A stretch of DNA of 64,000 nucleotides from Burkholderia cepacia (GCF_001718835.1 NZ_CP013444.1:1736001-1800000), one strand, 5' to 3'; counted from the stretch's first letter, positions 52,595 to 62,857 are shown. A program made the numbers and translations. Notes: generated by a model not told the origin, from the sequence alone.

Positions 52595-53074
52595 CCTTTT
52601 CCCTCGTTCATTTGAGTCGCTTTCTGGCAGGCACTGCCGCAGTCATCGGCAGGCATCCATACGGGCCGCGCCGGATTATGGCATACGCCCCCCGGCCGCT
52701 CCGCAGCAGACGCGTGAAACCCCCAGGCGACGTATGCGCGGTGAATTTCGCGTCGTTAATTGCCATCCGCCATCGAAACAAATCGCGACATCATTCGCCG
52801 ATTTTCATATCGGATTAGTGACCAGCAGCATCAAGCATGGCTTTCACGCATCTTCATGAATACTATTTTCAAATCAACCACATTCATCGCCATATATACG
52901 AAAATTGAAATTGATTTCATTTAGTCAACGGATTAATCCGTTTTCAATTTTCTTTTCCGCTTTTTACGACTATGGTTCGAGTCGGCGAAAGCCGATTGTC
53001 ATCGCGCGATCCGGCGGCATCGCGTCCTGGCCGTTGCGCGCACAACCATTCCGACTTCAACGCAGTGAGGGCCC
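52595..53074. other. AT-rich intergenic region upstream of the LPMO gene
   Basis: 480 bases with no gene supported. 52850-52970 is strikingly AT-rich (about 70%) and probably holds the LPMO promoter and regulatory sites; a catabolite or FNR box was looked for and not found. Confidence 0.5.
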
Positions 53075-53785
53075 ATGAAACAGACCATCCGAAGATCCGT
53101 TTCTTCCGTCATGATGCGCGCGCTGGCCGGTGCGGCGCTGCTGACCGTAATGGCCGGTGCGCACGCGCACGGCCGTTTGACCGAACCGCCTTCGCGCATC
53201 GTGCTGTGCACGCAAGGCCAGAATCCGAACTGCCCTGTCGACGCCTGGCACGCGAACGCGATGGAGAACGGCAAGTTCTTTCCCGCGACGCAAAGCGGCC
53301 TGTCGGATCCGTTCGCACCGGACGACGCGAAGAATGCCGCACCGCCGAAGGACGGCGAAATCGCCGGCGCCAGCACGAATGGCCCGTTGCCCGTGCTGAA
53401 CGAGCAATCGCCGGGCCGCTGGCAGAAGATTCCGCTACGGCCGGGTGCATTGCAGAATTTCAAATGGGAATTCAGCGCCGTGCACAAGACGCGTCGCTGG
53501 AACTACTTCATCACACGCGCCGACTGGAACCCGTCGGAAAAGCTGACGCGTGCGCAGTTCGAGCCCACGCCGTTCTGCACGATCCAGAATCCCGGCCAGC
53601 CATACTGGGATCCGAACGCGAACCTCGTTCCGTCGCAGCCGACGATCCATCAATGCCGGCTGCCGGTCCGCACCGGCTATCACGTGATCCTCGCCGTGTG
53701 GGAAGTGGCCGACACCTCGATGGGCTTCTATCAGGTCGTCGACGCGGTCTTCACCAACGGCGATACGACACGCAGCCCGTTCTGA
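53075..53785 (+). CDS. Lytic polysaccharide monooxygenase, AA10 family
   Basis: 236 residues. Copper-dependent oxidative cleavage of chitin or cellulose. The signal peptide ends GAHA, so His32 becomes the mature N-terminal histidine of the copper brace (HGRLTEPPSRIVLC). The second brace residue is His137 (FSAVHKTRRWNYFITRADW), and the axial position is in MGFYQVVDAVF. Six cysteines suggest disulfides. No carbohydrate-binding module. In bacteria this family is used for nutrition and for virulence; no chitinase is nearby. Confidence 0.92.
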   Translation: MKQTIRRSVSSVMMRALAGAALLTVMAGAHAHGRLTEPPSRIVLCTQGQNPNCPVDAWHANAMENGKFFPATQSGLSDPFAPDDAKNAAPPKDGEIAGASTNGPLPVLNEQSPGRWQKIPLRPGALQNFKWEFSAVHKTRRWNYFITRADWNPSEKLTRAQFEPTPFCTIQNPGQPYWDPNANLVPSQPTIHQCRLPVRTGYHVILAVWEVADTSMGFYQVVDAVFTNGDTTRSPF

Positions 53786-53959
53786 CGCCCGCCGCGACGG
53801 CGCGCCGGCCCGGCCGGCGCGCCCCGCTTCTACGCTCCGTCTCGCCGCGCAGTAAGACACCCGATATTCGCGCGTAACGCCGCCGAAAGCGCCCGGCCGC
53901 CATATCTTCGTCGGACTTTGCTCCGAGAAACCCCGCCATCAATACACCCCGTCGAAACG

Positions 53960-55345
53960 TCACGACTGGCGAACCGCGACCGCCGGCTGTTCCGCCGTCA
54001 CGCGTTGCGCGGCACGGCGTTCGGCCAGCCGTTCGGCGAACCGGTACGCGACAAGCGACCCGGCCACGGCAAGCAGCATCGGCACGAGGCTGTCGTGATC
54101 CGCGCGGGTGAACTCGAGCAGCAGCACGACTGCCGTGATCGGCATCTGCATCGACGCGGCGAGAAACGCGGTCGCGCCGACGAGCGCGCAAGCGCCGATC
54201 GACGCACCTGGCCACACGAGGCTCCACAGACCACCGAGCACGACGCCGAGCAGCGCGCCGTTCGCGAGGCCCGGCGTCAGCAGGCCGCCTTCCGCGCCGG
54301 CGCGCAGGCTGCTTGCGGTGATCAGCACCTTCAGTGCAAGCAGTGTCGCCGCGACGCCGATCGTCAGCGTGCCGTCGAAACCCAGCGACGCCGGGCCCTT
54401 GCCGTTGCCGAGCAGTTGCGGAAACCGCATCGCGAGCACGCCGATCACCGCGAAGTTGACGAGGGCGAGCAGCAGTAGCCGCCAGTCCCTCGGCGCGGCC
54501 GCGCGCGCCCGGGCCGTGAGTCGCACGAAGCCGTACGCGGCGAAGCCGAACAGCGGCCCGCAGACGATCGACCATGCGACCAGCGGCGTGCTCAGCACGA
54601 ACGGCGGCACCGTGTACTGGTGTTCGTTGCCGAGGCCGATCCACGCGATCGCGGCCGCGATCGCCGACGTCGCGACCGCCGCGACCAGCGCACGCAGTTC
54701 GAACGTGCCGAGCAGCACTTCGAGCACGAAGATCGCGCCGCCGAGCGGCACGTTGTAGACGGCCGCGAGGCCCGCGCCCGCACCGCACGCGACCATCAGC
54801 CGGCAGTCGGCCGGCGTCAGCCCCGCGCGGTGCGCGAGCCGGCCGGCGAGCAGCGCGCCGATCTCGCGCGGAGCGACTTCGCGGCCGAGCGGCGAGCCGA
54901 GCGCGACGGTGACGATCTGCAGCAGCGCGTGAATCGTCGTGCTGACGACCGGCATCCGCGGATCGGCCGCGCGCACCGCGCGGCGGATGCTGACGAGCGG
55001 CCGGCCGTACCGGTACAGCGCCCACCAGCCGCCGCCGGCGACGATCCCGCAGACGATCAGCACTGCGAGCCGGCGCAGCGGATCGGCGCCGGTCACGCCG
55101 GCCAGGAAGCTCTCGTCGCCGATCACCCGCGCGGTGCTGTAGCCGTAGGCGAGATGCTGGATCGCATGCAGCAGCAACGCGAGCAGCATGCCGCCGAGGC
55201 CCGCGCCGACGCCGGTCAGCAGCGCGACCGCGGCGAGCCGGGTGAAGCGGGTGAGCGAAGCGCCGCTCGGCGGCAACGAGGATGGAGGAACGGGCGGGAG
55301 GTCGGCGCGCATCGGATCGGCTGGCTGGAATCGGGGAAACGGCAT
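53960..55345 (-). CDS. ClC-family chloride channel/antiporter
   Basis: 461 residues, about 12-16 membrane segments. ClC signatures: GSPLGREVAPREIGALLAGR (the GxxxP and GREV-P equivalents), AAVYNVPLGGAIFVLEVLLG and GAEGGLLTPGLANGALLG, with a C-terminal MPITAVVLLLEFTRADHDSL. The gating glutamate position reads GREVAP, keeping Glu. The start is uncertain: ATG 55345 lies inside a 10-base hairpin, and MRADLP at 55312 is an alternative. Confidence 0.9.
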   Translation of the reverse strand: MPFPRFQPADPMRADLPPVPPSSLPPSGASLTRFTRLAAVALLTGVGAGLGGMLLALLLHAIQHLAYGYSTARVIGDESFLAGVTGADPLRRLAVLIVCGIVAGGGWWALYRYGRPLVSIRRAVRAADPRMPVVSTTIHALLQIVTVALGSPLGREVAPREIGALLAGRLAHRAGLTPADCRLMVACGAGAGLAAVYNVPLGGAIFVLEVLLGTFELRALVAAVATSAIAAAIAWIGLGNEHQYTVPPFVLSTPLVAWSIVCGPLFGFAAYGFVRLTARARAAAPRDWRLLLLALVNFAVIGVLAMRFPQLLGNGKGPASLGFDGTLTIGVAATLLALKVLITASSLRAGAEGGLLTPGLANGALLGVVLGGLWSLVWPGASIGACALVGATAFLAASMQMPITAVVLLLEFTRADHDSLVPMLLAVAGSLVAYRFAERLAERRAAQRVTAEQPAVAVRQS

Positions 55346-55361
55346 GCGTCGCGCATGCCGT
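55339..55361. promoter_or_regulatory. Perfect hairpin over the ClC gene start
   Basis: acggcatgcg-tcg-cgcatgccgt: 10-base arms, 3-base loop, containing the ATG at 55345 on the minus strand. It may mask the start, or favour the later ATG at 55312. Confidence 0.6.
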
Positions 55362-55475
55362 CGTCAGCCCGCATCCTAGGTTGGCCACGCTCATGAGACA
55401 AACGTATTTTTCGAATCGACTCATGCATTTTGCGAATACCTGCTGTATCGATGCGCGGCGCGGGGTATCCCTTCC

Positions 55476-56717
55476 TCACCCCGGATAGTCGATCCGCTCC
55501 GGCTCGCGCCGCATGATCACCCGCCCGCCCCGGATCGACAGCGCCGCTTTCGCCTGCCGGCGCAGCGCGTCGTAGTCACTGTCCGCGTCGAGCACGACGA
55601 GGTTCGCCGGCCGGCCGACTTCGAGCCCGTACCGTTCGCCGAGCTGCAGCGCCGTCGCGCTGTGCTCGGTGACGAAATCGAGGCAGCGCTGCAGGTCCTC
55701 GTAACCGAGCATGTGGCACACGTGCAGGCCGACGTCGAGAATGCGCAGGATGTTGCCGTTGCCGACGGGGTACCACGGGTCCTTGATCGAATCCTGTCCG
55801 AAGCACACGTTGATGCCGGCGCGGTCGAGTTCCGCCACGCGCGTGATGCCGCGCCGTTTCGGGTAGGTGTCGAAACGCCCCTGCAGGTGAATGCTTTCGG
55901 TCGGGCACGAGATGAAGTTGAGCCCCGCGCGCTTGAGCAAGCGAAACAGCTTCGAACAATACGCGTTGTCGTAGGAGCCCATCGCGGTCGTGTGGCTCGC
56001 GGTGACGCGCTTGCCCATCCCGCGAACCCGCGCTTCCTCGGCGAGCACTTCCAGGAAGCGCGATTGCGGATCGTCGGTTTCGTCGCAATGGACGTCGACG
56101 AGGCAGCCCTTGCGCTCCGCGAGCTCCATCAGGAACTTGATGGAGCTCACGCCCTGGTCGCGCGTGTTCTCGAAATGCGGAATTCCGCCGACGACGTCGG
56201 CGCCCATCTCGATCGCGCGCTCCATCAACGCGCGGCCGTTGTCGAACGATTCGATGCCTTCCTGCGGAAACGCGACGATCTGCAGGTCGATGAGATCGCG
56301 CGCCTCTTCCCGGACTTCGACCATCGCCTTCAACGCGGCGAGCGTGGGATCGGTGACGTCCACGTGCGTGCGCACGTGCTGGATGCCGTTGTCGCGCAGC
56401 ATCCCGATCGTCGTGTGCGCGCGGGCTTTCGTATCGTCGTGCGTGATCGTGGCCTTGCGCTGGCCCCATCGCTCGATGCCTTCGAACAGCGTGCCGCTCA
56501 TGTTCCATTCGGGTTCGCCGGCGGTCAGCGTGGCATCGAGATGGATATGCGGCTCGACCAGCGGCGGAATCGCGAGCCGCCCGCCCGCGTCGATGTCGGC
56601 GGCGCTCGCAGGCGTGAGCGCCGCCGGCTGGGCGTCGATGCGAGCGATCCGGCCCGCGTCGATGCCGATCGTGAACAGGCCGTCGCGGCCGCGCAGGCGT
56701 ACGTTGAACAGGTTCAT
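55476..56717 (-). CDS. codA: Cytosine deaminase (amidohydrolase family)
   Basis: 413 residues. Deaminates cytosine to uracil. Metal and catalytic motifs in order: PPLVEPHIHLDATLTAGEPE, VDVHCDETDDPQSRF (His and catalytic Glu), TASHTTAMGSYDNAY and VCFGQDSIKDPWYPVGNGN with the metal Asp. Length and motifs match CodA. No cytosine permease is adjacent. Confidence 0.92.
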   Translation of the reverse strand: MNLFNVRLRGRDGLFTIGIDAGRIARIDAQPAALTPASAADIDAGGRLAIPPLVEPHIHLDATLTAGEPEWNMSGTLFEGIERWGQRKATITHDDTKARAHTTIGMLRDNGIQHVRTHVDVTDPTLAALKAMVEVREEARDLIDLQIVAFPQEGIESFDNGRALMERAIEMGADVVGGIPHFENTRDQGVSSIKFLMELAERKGCLVDVHCDETDDPQSRFLEVLAEEARVRGMGKRVTASHTTAMGSYDNAYCSKLFRLLKRAGLNFISCPTESIHLQGRFDTYPKRRGITRVAELDRAGINVCFGQDSIKDPWYPVGNGNILRILDVGLHVCHMLGYEDLQRCLDFVTEHSATALQLGERYGLEVGRPANLVVLDADSDYDALRRQAKAALSIRGGRVIMRREPERIDYPG

Positions 56718-56808
56718 GCTGGGTCCCGGCAGAAAGAAGCGGCCGCGCGGCGCGCGCGACGGACGCGTGAATGGAAAGGAACGACCGGATGCGCGCCGGC
56801 GCCGCCCG

Positions 56809-57270
56809 TCACGACCAGCCTTCGACCTTAAGCCCGGTCGCGGCGGCGGCTTCCTCCGCCGATACCGCGCGCACCTGCTGCCCGAACGTCCACACGTGCT
56901 GCTCGGGATCGCGCGCGCGATAGGTGCGGTCGCCCCAGAACTGGTCGGCCGGCTCCTGCAGTATCACCGCGCCGGCCTGCCGCGCGCGTTCGCAATGTGC
57001 GTCGATGCCGTCGGCGAGCTGCACATGCACGCACTGCGTGTTCCTGCCGCCGACGCCCAGCGGGCTCGTGACGAACTCGGCCCATTCGCCGCCGACCATC
57101 AGCGTGCCGCCGGCGCACGTCAGCTCGGCATGCGCGAGCTTGCCGTCCGGCGCGCTGACGACGACGCTGCGCGCGAAGCCGAACGCCTGCTCGAGCCAGT
57201 CGAGCGCGGCCCACGGATCGCGATAGAACACCGCTGGACTGACGGAGGGGCGGCGGCTGGGCGTGGTCAT
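56809..57270 (-). CDS. VOC-family (glyoxalase/bleomycin-resistance fold) protein
   Basis: 153 residues. One VOC unit of the PhnB-like sort: VFYRDPWAALDWLEQAFGF, HAELTCAGGTLMVGGEWAEF and the ending YRARDPEQHVWTFGQQV. Metal ligands of the family are only partly kept, so the reaction is unknown. GGGAG precedes ATG 57270. Confidence 0.87.
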   Translation of the reverse strand: MTTPSRRPSVSPAVFYRDPWAALDWLEQAFGFARSVVVSAPDGKLAHAELTCAGGTLMVGGEWAEFVTSPLGVGGRNTQCVHVQLADGIDAHCERARQAGAVILQEPADQFWGDRTYRARDPEQHVWTFGQQVRAVSAEEAAAATGLKVEGWS

Positions 57271-57581
57271 CTTCAGTCTCCCGATCGAGGGCGTGAGACG
57301 CCCATTCTCCGCGCGAGCGCCGCGCCGATCAACCGCCGTCCAATCGAATGCGCGTGTTGCACGCACGCGACAAGCCGGCGGCGCACGCACCGGGCCGCGC
57401 TCGTGCCACCGTGCGCACACGGCCAGCCTGCCGACATGCGCGACGATACATGGCAGTTTTGTGAAGCACTCTTGCTGGATCTGCAACGGAGCTGTCGCGC
57501 CGGGCCACCGAAATCCCGGCGCCTGCGTTCCTATACTTGCGCCGAACTTTTGTTCCCCCTCCCACACGCAGGAGTCTTGCC
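57271..57581. other. Divergent promoter region before the porin gene
   Basis: No gene supported. Contains AT-richer sequence at 57450-57475 and 57530-57560, likely porin promoter elements, and an AGGAG ribosome site at 57570. Confidence 0.4.
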
Positions 57582-58724
57582 TTGAAAAAAACCCTCGTCG
57601 CCGGCGCATGCACCGCCGCGCTGTTCGCCCCGCTCGCTCACGCACAGAGCTCGGTCACGCTATACGGCCTGATCGATGCCGGCATCGTCTACACCAACAA
57701 CGCCAACGGTGCGTCGCTGTGGCGCCTGAACAGCGGCACCGTCAACGGCAGTCGGGTCGGGTTTCGCGGCACCGAGGATCTCGGCGGCGGCCTGAAGGCG
57801 CTGTTCGTGCTCGAGAACGGCTTCAACGTGAACAACGGCGGGCTCGGGCAGGACGGCAAGCTGTTCGGCCGCCACGCGTACGTCGGCCTGAGCCAGAGCG
57901 GCTATGGCACGCTGACGCTCGGCCGCCAGTACGACACGATGGTCGACTTCGTCGCGCCGCTGTCCGCCACGGCCGGCGACTTCGGCGACACGAGCTTCGC
58001 GCATCCGTTCGACAACGACAACCTGAACCACTCGCTGCGCATCAACAACGCGGTCAAGTACACGAGCGAAACCTACGCGGGCTTCAAGGTCGGTGCGATG
58101 TACGCGTTCTCGAACGCGACCAGCTTCGGCGCGAACCGCGCATACAGCGTCGCGGCGAGCTACACGAACGGCCCGCTGAAGCTGGCGGGCGCGTACCTGC
58201 AGATGAACGGCACGAAGGGCTCGACCAGCGCGAGCCCGGGCGCGACCGACGCGGCCGAAGCGAAAAGCCTGAACCAGGGCGGCTGGTCGATCGGCTCGGA
58301 CCGCATGCGTTCGTACGGCGGCGGCATCAGCTACGGGTTCGGGCCGGCCACCGTCGGTTTCGTCTATACGCGCGCGCAGTACGACAACACGGGCTCGTTC
58401 GGCTCGACCGGCCAGGTCGCGTTCAACAACTACGACGTGAACGTGCGCTACGCGGTGACGCCGGCCTTCAGCGTCGGCGCGGCCTACGTGTACACGGACG
58501 CCAGCGTGTCGAACCCGGACAGCAGGCACGGCACCGATCCGAAGTGGCACCAGGTCGACCTGCAGGCCGTCTACAAGCTGTCGCGCCGCACGGACGTGTA
58601 CGCGGAAGCGATGTATCAGCATGCATCGGGCCGCGGCTACCAGGCGTTCATCGACGGCTCGGGCGGCGCATCGAGCACCGCGAACCAGATCGTCGGCACG
58701 ATCGGCATGCGCACGCGCTTCTGA
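57582..58724 (+). CDS. Outer-membrane porin (Gram-negative trimeric type)
   Basis: 380 residues. Signal peptide LKKTLVAGACTAALFAPLAH then AQS; mature start SSVTLYGLIDAGIVYTN is the hallmark of Burkholderia/Neisseria porins, as are RVGFRGTEDLGGGLKALFVL and GRHAYVGLSQSGYGTLTLGR. The C-terminus is IGMRTRF with the final Phe needed for BAM insertion. The start is a TTG at 57582 with AGGAG upstream; it gives a normal signal peptide. Terminator at 58754-58780. Confidence 0.95.
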   Translation: MKKTLVAGACTAALFAPLAHAQSSVTLYGLIDAGIVYTNNANGASLWRLNSGTVNGSRVGFRGTEDLGGGLKALFVLENGFNVNNGGLGQDGKLFGRHAYVGLSQSGYGTLTLGRQYDTMVDFVAPLSATAGDFGDTSFAHPFDNDNLNHSLRINNAVKYTSETYAGFKVGAMYAFSNATSFGANRAYSVAASYTNGPLKLAGAYLQMNGTKGSTSASPGATDAAEAKSLNQGGWSIGSDRMRSYGGGISYGFGPATVGFVYTRAQYDNTGSFGSTGQVAFNNYDVNVRYAVTPAFSVGAAYVYTDASVSNPDSRHGTDPKWHQVDLQAVYKLSRRTDVYAEAMYQHASGRGYQAFIDGSGGASSTANQIVGTIGMRTRF

Positions 58725-58753
58725 GCGCCGTCGCGATACGCTCGCGACACGCG

Positions 58754-58780
58754 AAACCCGCCTGCGAAGGCGGGTTTTTT
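58754..58780 (+). terminator. Rho-independent terminator of the porin gene
   Basis: aaacccgcct-gcga-aggcgggttt followed by TTT, a classical stem with T-run, 30 bases after the stop. Confidence 0.9.
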
Positions 58781-58955
58781 CTTTTTCGGCATGCAGAACG
58801 AAGCGCGACGCGGGCCCGCAATGTTGCTCGTTCTGGAAGGCAGCCTGCCTGGAATCGGGGTTTTTGCGCACGCCCGCGCTGCGTAGACTTCGGTCAACGG
58901 TTCGGATCACTCGCTAATTGCCGGACCGCATCGATCGCATATCCAGGAGGAAATC

Positions 58956-59258
58956 GTGAAATCGCTCGTCGTTACCGCCGCCGCTGCCGTCCTGCTCGCT
59001 GCACCGGCCCTGTCGTTCGCCCAGTCGGCAAAGTCGCCCGTCACGCGCGCGCAAGTGCTGCAGGAGCTGATCGACCTCGAATCGGTCGGCTACAACCCGG
59101 CGCGCGGCGAATCCGTCAATTATCCGGACGACATCCTGGCGGCGCAGGAGCGTCTTGCGGCCAAGCGCCTCGCCGAACGCAAGGCCGGCGCAGCCGCATA
59201 CGGCCCGGCCGGCGCGGCGGGCGCGGAATCGGGCGCGGTCGCGAAGCCGGCGCTGTAA
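58956..59258 (+). CDS. DUF4148 family secreted protein
   Basis: 100 residues. GTG start with AGGAGG seven bases before; signal peptide VKSLVVTAAAAVLLAAPALS then FAQ. Core VTRAQVLQELIDLESVGYNP and NYPDDILAAQERLAAK. Paralogue of the protein at 36016-36342; the Ala/Gly-rich tail differs. Confidence 0.87.
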   Translation: MKSLVVTAAAAVLLAAPALSFAQSAKSPVTRAQVLQELIDLESVGYNPARGESVNYPDDILAAQERLAAKRLAERKAGAAAYGPAGAAGAESGAVAKPAL

Positions 59259-59395
59259 GCACCACGCACGCCGCCCCGCATGCGCCGCAGTGCGCATGCG
59301 GGGCGGAACGCTTGAACTGAACGAAACTGAACGATCGCGACGGAAATCGCGAAAGCGCGCGCCGGTTGCGCGCGCATGCAGCGCTACGCCGCCGG

Positions 59396-60343
59396 TCAAG
59401 CGGCCTGCTGCTCCCGGCCGAGCGCCGCCAGCATCTCGACGTCGCGCGCGATCATCCCCGGCACCTGGGCACGCAGCATCTCGACCCATGTCCGCACCTT
59501 CGCATCGACGAAGCGGCGCGACGGATACAGCGCGTACACGTTCATCTTCTGCAGGATGTGCGCGGGCAGCACGCGCACGAGCGTACCGTCGCGCAGCGCG
59601 TCGATCGCCGAGTACAGCGGCAGCATGCCGATCCCGATGCCGTCGCGGATCGCGAGCGCGAGCGATTCGGCCGTATTGGTCTGCACCGGGCCCGCGACGT
59701 GGATCTGCTCGACGCCTTCGGGCCCTTCGAGCACCCATTCGTGGGTCGGGAACGCGGGCGTGCACAGCGTCAGGCACGCGTGTGCGGCAAGATCCTGCGG
59801 ACGGGCCGGCGCGCCGTGGCGTTTCACGTAGTCGGGCGACGCGCACAGGATGCTGAAGGTCGAGCCGAGCAGGTGCGACACGAGTTCCGAATCGGGCAGC
59901 GACGACGCGGTCACGACGGCCATGTCGCTCGTCCCGTCGAACAGGTCGGGCATGCGCTGCGACAGCGACAGCTCGATCGACACGTCCGGAAACTGCGCGT
60001 GATAGCGCGTCAGTGCGGGCAATACATAGTGATGACCGACGCTCGCGAAGCTGTGCATGCGCAGCACGCCGGCCGGCCGTTCGTGCGCGCAGCTCGCCTC
60101 TTCTTCCGCGCGGTCGACGTCGGCGAGAATCTGGCGGCAGCGCCGCAGATAGCTTTCGCCGGCCGACGTGAGCGCGAGACGGCGCGTCGAACGATTCATC
60201 AGACGGGTACGCAGGCGCGCCTCGAGCTCCGACACCGCGCGCGACATCGCGCCCGTCGTCGAATTCAGCGATTGCGCGGCGGCGGTGAAACTGCCCGTCT
60301 CGACGACACGCGAAAACACCCGCATGTTTTGTAGGGTATCCAT
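59396..60343 (-). CDS. LysR-family transcriptional regulator
   Basis: 315 residues. Helix-turn-helix MDTLQNMRVFSRVVETGSFT and LNSTTGAMSRAVSELEARL, then a periplasmic-binding-like effector domain with DMAVVTASSLPDSELVSHLL and AIRDGIGIGMLPLYSAIDAL. Divergent from the FUSC gene, which it probably controls, as AaeR does for the AaeB exporter. Confidence 0.92.
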   Translation of the reverse strand: MDTLQNMRVFSRVVETGSFTAAAQSLNSTTGAMSRAVSELEARLRTRLMNRSTRRLALTSAGESYLRRCRQILADVDRAEEEASCAHERPAGVLRMHSFASVGHHYVLPALTRYHAQFPDVSIELSLSQRMPDLFDGTSDMAVVTASSLPDSELVSHLLGSTFSILCASPDYVKRHGAPARPQDLAAHACLTLCTPAFPTHEWVLEGPEGVEQIHVAGPVQTNTAESLALAIRDGIGIGMLPLYSAIDALRDGTLVRVLPAHILQKMNVYALYPSRRFVDAKVRTWVEMLRAQVPGMIARDVEMLAALGREQQAA

Positions 60344-60543
60344 TCCTGTGAGCAACCTGTAGCGGAGGCGTTATTTTCCTCCACTGGATGCGACAGATTG
60401 TTACTCCGGCTGCAACTATCGTTTCCCCGCAGCTGCGTTAATGCGCGTGCGCCGCACTCCTACAATCGGCGCCTCACCAGTCCAACGGGCGTGTTCGACC
60501 GGGCCGCGGCATGCCGCCCGGCCGGTGCGCGCCCTCTCTTGCC

Positions 60544-62727
60544 ATGAAGCCACAACCTGCGATCGAGCCCCCTGCCGCCGGCTACCAACGAGCGGGACGC
60601 TGGCTCGATCCGCTCGGCGACGCGGCGCGCGACTGGGCCGCGAGCGACGGGCTGATCTGGCTGCACCTCGCGAAAACCGTGTTCGCGGCGCTGCTCGCGA
60701 TGGGTATCGCGATGCGCCTGGAGATGTCGCAGCCGCGCACCGCGATGACGACCGTGTTCGTGCTGATGCAGCCGCTGTCGGGGATGGTGTTCGCGAAGAG
60801 TTTCTACCGCATGCTCGGCACGGCGGCCGGCCTCGTCGCCGCGCTCGCGCTCGGCGGGCTGTTCGCGCAGCAGCCCGAGCTGTACATGGCCGGCATCACG
60901 CTGTGGATCGGCACCTGCATCGCGCTCGCGGTGCGCAATCGCCACTTCCGCTGGTACGGCTTCGTGCTCGCCGGCTATACGGCCGCGCTGATCGGCCTGC
61001 CGGCCGTGATGACGCCGCAGACGCTGTTCCAGTCCGCGCTCACGCGCGCCGCGGAAGTGGCGCTCGGCATCGCCTGCTCGGGCGCGGTCAGCGCGCTGAT
61101 CCTGCCGCTCAGCTCCGCGAAGGCGCTGATGCGCTCGCTGAACGCGCGTCACGCGAAGTTCGTTGCGTTCGCATCGGCCGCGCTCGCGGGCGACGTCGCG
61201 CGCGGCGATTTCGAGCGGCGCTTCGCGGATTTCGTCGACGACATCGTCGGCTTCGAGGCCAATCGCGCGTTCGCATCGTTCGAGGATCCGCACATCCGCG
61301 CGCGCAGCCGCCGGCTCGCGCGGCTGAACAGCGAGTTCATGAACGCGTGCACGCGGCTGCATGCGCTGCATCAGCTCGTCAAGCGCCTGCGCGAGAGCCG
61401 TGCGGACGCGGTGCTCGCGGCGCTGGCGCCGCATCTCGACGCGCTCGCGCGGCGGCTCGCCGCGCTCGACGGCGAGCTGAAACGCGGGCCGGCGCGCGCG
61501 ACCGGCGCGTTGCTCGATCTGCGCCGCTTCCACAGCGCGTTGCCGAAAGCCGCGCGCGCGTCGCGGCGAAACATCGAGGAACATGCGGCCGGCGGCCTGC
61601 TCGACTTCGATACCGCGATCGAGCTGCTGTACCGCTTCATCGGCGAATACCTCGGCTACGCCGACACCTATGCGTCGCTCGACCAGGACGACCATGCGTT
61701 CGAGCGCTCGGTCACGCATTACGCGGTAAAGACCAATACGTTCTTCGTCGGCTTCGCGTTCCTGCGCACGGTCGTCGCCGTCGGTGCGATGAGCGTGTTC
61801 TGGATCGCGTCCGAATGGCCGAGCGGCCCGCTTGCCGTGATCGCCACCGCGATCGCGTGCGCGCTCAGCTCGACGTCGCCGCGCGCGCCGAAGTTCGTCG
61901 CGCAGATGAGCGTCGGCGCGGCGTTCGCGACCGCCGTCGGCTACCTGTTCCTGTGCTACGTGTATCCGAACATCGACGGCTTTCCGCTGCTGTGCGCGGC
62001 GCTCGCGCCGGTGCTCGGCCTCGGCGCGTTTCTCGCGATGCGGCCCGGGCTGTCCGGCTACGGGATCGGCTTCGCGGTGTTCTTCTGCCTGCTCGCGGGG
62101 CCCGACAACGTGATCGCGTATACGCCCGAGGTGCTGATCAACAACGGCCTGGCCATCGTCATCGCGATGCTCGCGTGTTCGCTCGTGTTCGCGGTCGTGT
62201 TCCCGACCCGGATGCCGTGGCTCACCGGCCGCATCGCGCACGACCTGCGCCGCCAGGTCACGCTGGCGTGCGAAGGCGCACCGGACGGCCTCGCGCAGCG
62301 CTTCCAGTCGAGCACCCACGACCTGATGGCGCAGCTGCGCACGCTGCTCGTGCGGCGCACGCGGCAGCATCGCGACGCGCTGCGCTGGATGCTGTCGACG
62401 CTCGAAGTCGGCCATGCGGTGATCGACCTGCGCGACGAAATGAACGCGTTCCGCGCATCGAAACCGCCGCAAACGCTGCGCTGGACCGGCTCGATCGACG
62501 CGGTGCTGCACGCGCTGCCGCGCTTCTTCGACGATCCGACGCCCGGCCGTCACGCGCGCACGCTGAAATCGGTGAATCTCGCGATCCGCGCCGCGCAGCA
62601 CACGCTGCAGGCGTGGTATGCGGTGCCCAACGAGCGGCACCGGATGCAGCGCATCGTCGGCTGCCTGCACTTCATGCGCAGCGCGCTGCTGGACAAGGAC
62701 GCGCCGTTCAACCGGCATCGCCATTGA
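60544..62727 (+). CDS. FUSC-family membrane exporter (AaeB/YccS-like)
   Basis: 727 residues. Two blocks of membrane helices flank a large cytoplasmic region: LAKTVFAALLAMGIAMRLEM and GITLWIGTCIALAVRNRHFR in the first, AVGAMSVFWIASEWPSGPLA and GLAIVIAMLACSLVFAVVFP in the second. AaeB relatives export hydroxybenzoates or fusaric acid with a periplasmic partner; neither partner subunit is seen next to it. Begins MKPQPAIEPPAAGYQRAGRW. Confidence 0.9.
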   Translation: MKPQPAIEPPAAGYQRAGRWLDPLGDAARDWAASDGLIWLHLAKTVFAALLAMGIAMRLEMSQPRTAMTTVFVLMQPLSGMVFAKSFYRMLGTAAGLVAALALGGLFAQQPELYMAGITLWIGTCIALAVRNRHFRWYGFVLAGYTAALIGLPAVMTPQTLFQSALTRAAEVALGIACSGAVSALILPLSSAKALMRSLNARHAKFVAFASAALAGDVARGDFERRFADFVDDIVGFEANRAFASFEDPHIRARSRRLARLNSEFMNACTRLHALHQLVKRLRESRADAVLAALAPHLDALARRLAALDGELKRGPARATGALLDLRRFHSALPKAARASRRNIEEHAAGGLLDFDTAIELLYRFIGEYLGYADTYASLDQDDHAFERSVTHYAVKTNTFFVGFAFLRTVVAVGAMSVFWIASEWPSGPLAVIATAIACALSSTSPRAPKFVAQMSVGAAFATAVGYLFLCYVYPNIDGFPLLCAALAPVLGLGAFLAMRPGLSGYGIGFAVFFCLLAGPDNVIAYTPEVLINNGLAIVIAMLACSLVFAVVFPTRMPWLTGRIAHDLRRQVTLACEGAPDGLAQRFQSSTHDLMAQLRTLLVRRTRQHRDALRWMLSTLEVGHAVIDLRDEMNAFRASKPPQTLRWTGSIDAVLHALPRFFDDPTPGRHARTLKSVNLAIRAAQHTLQAWYAVPNERHRMQRIVGCLHFMRSALLDKDAPFNRHRH

Positions 62728-62857
62728 TCGCGCGCGACACGCCATCCTTGTTCGGAATGCAAATAAGCTCTCCTGGCCGGGTGATTAATCTTTAAGCAGT
62801 GCGAGCCTATAGTTCGATCACGCCAGCCACGCTGGTAACCCCCCAGGAGAAACCGAA

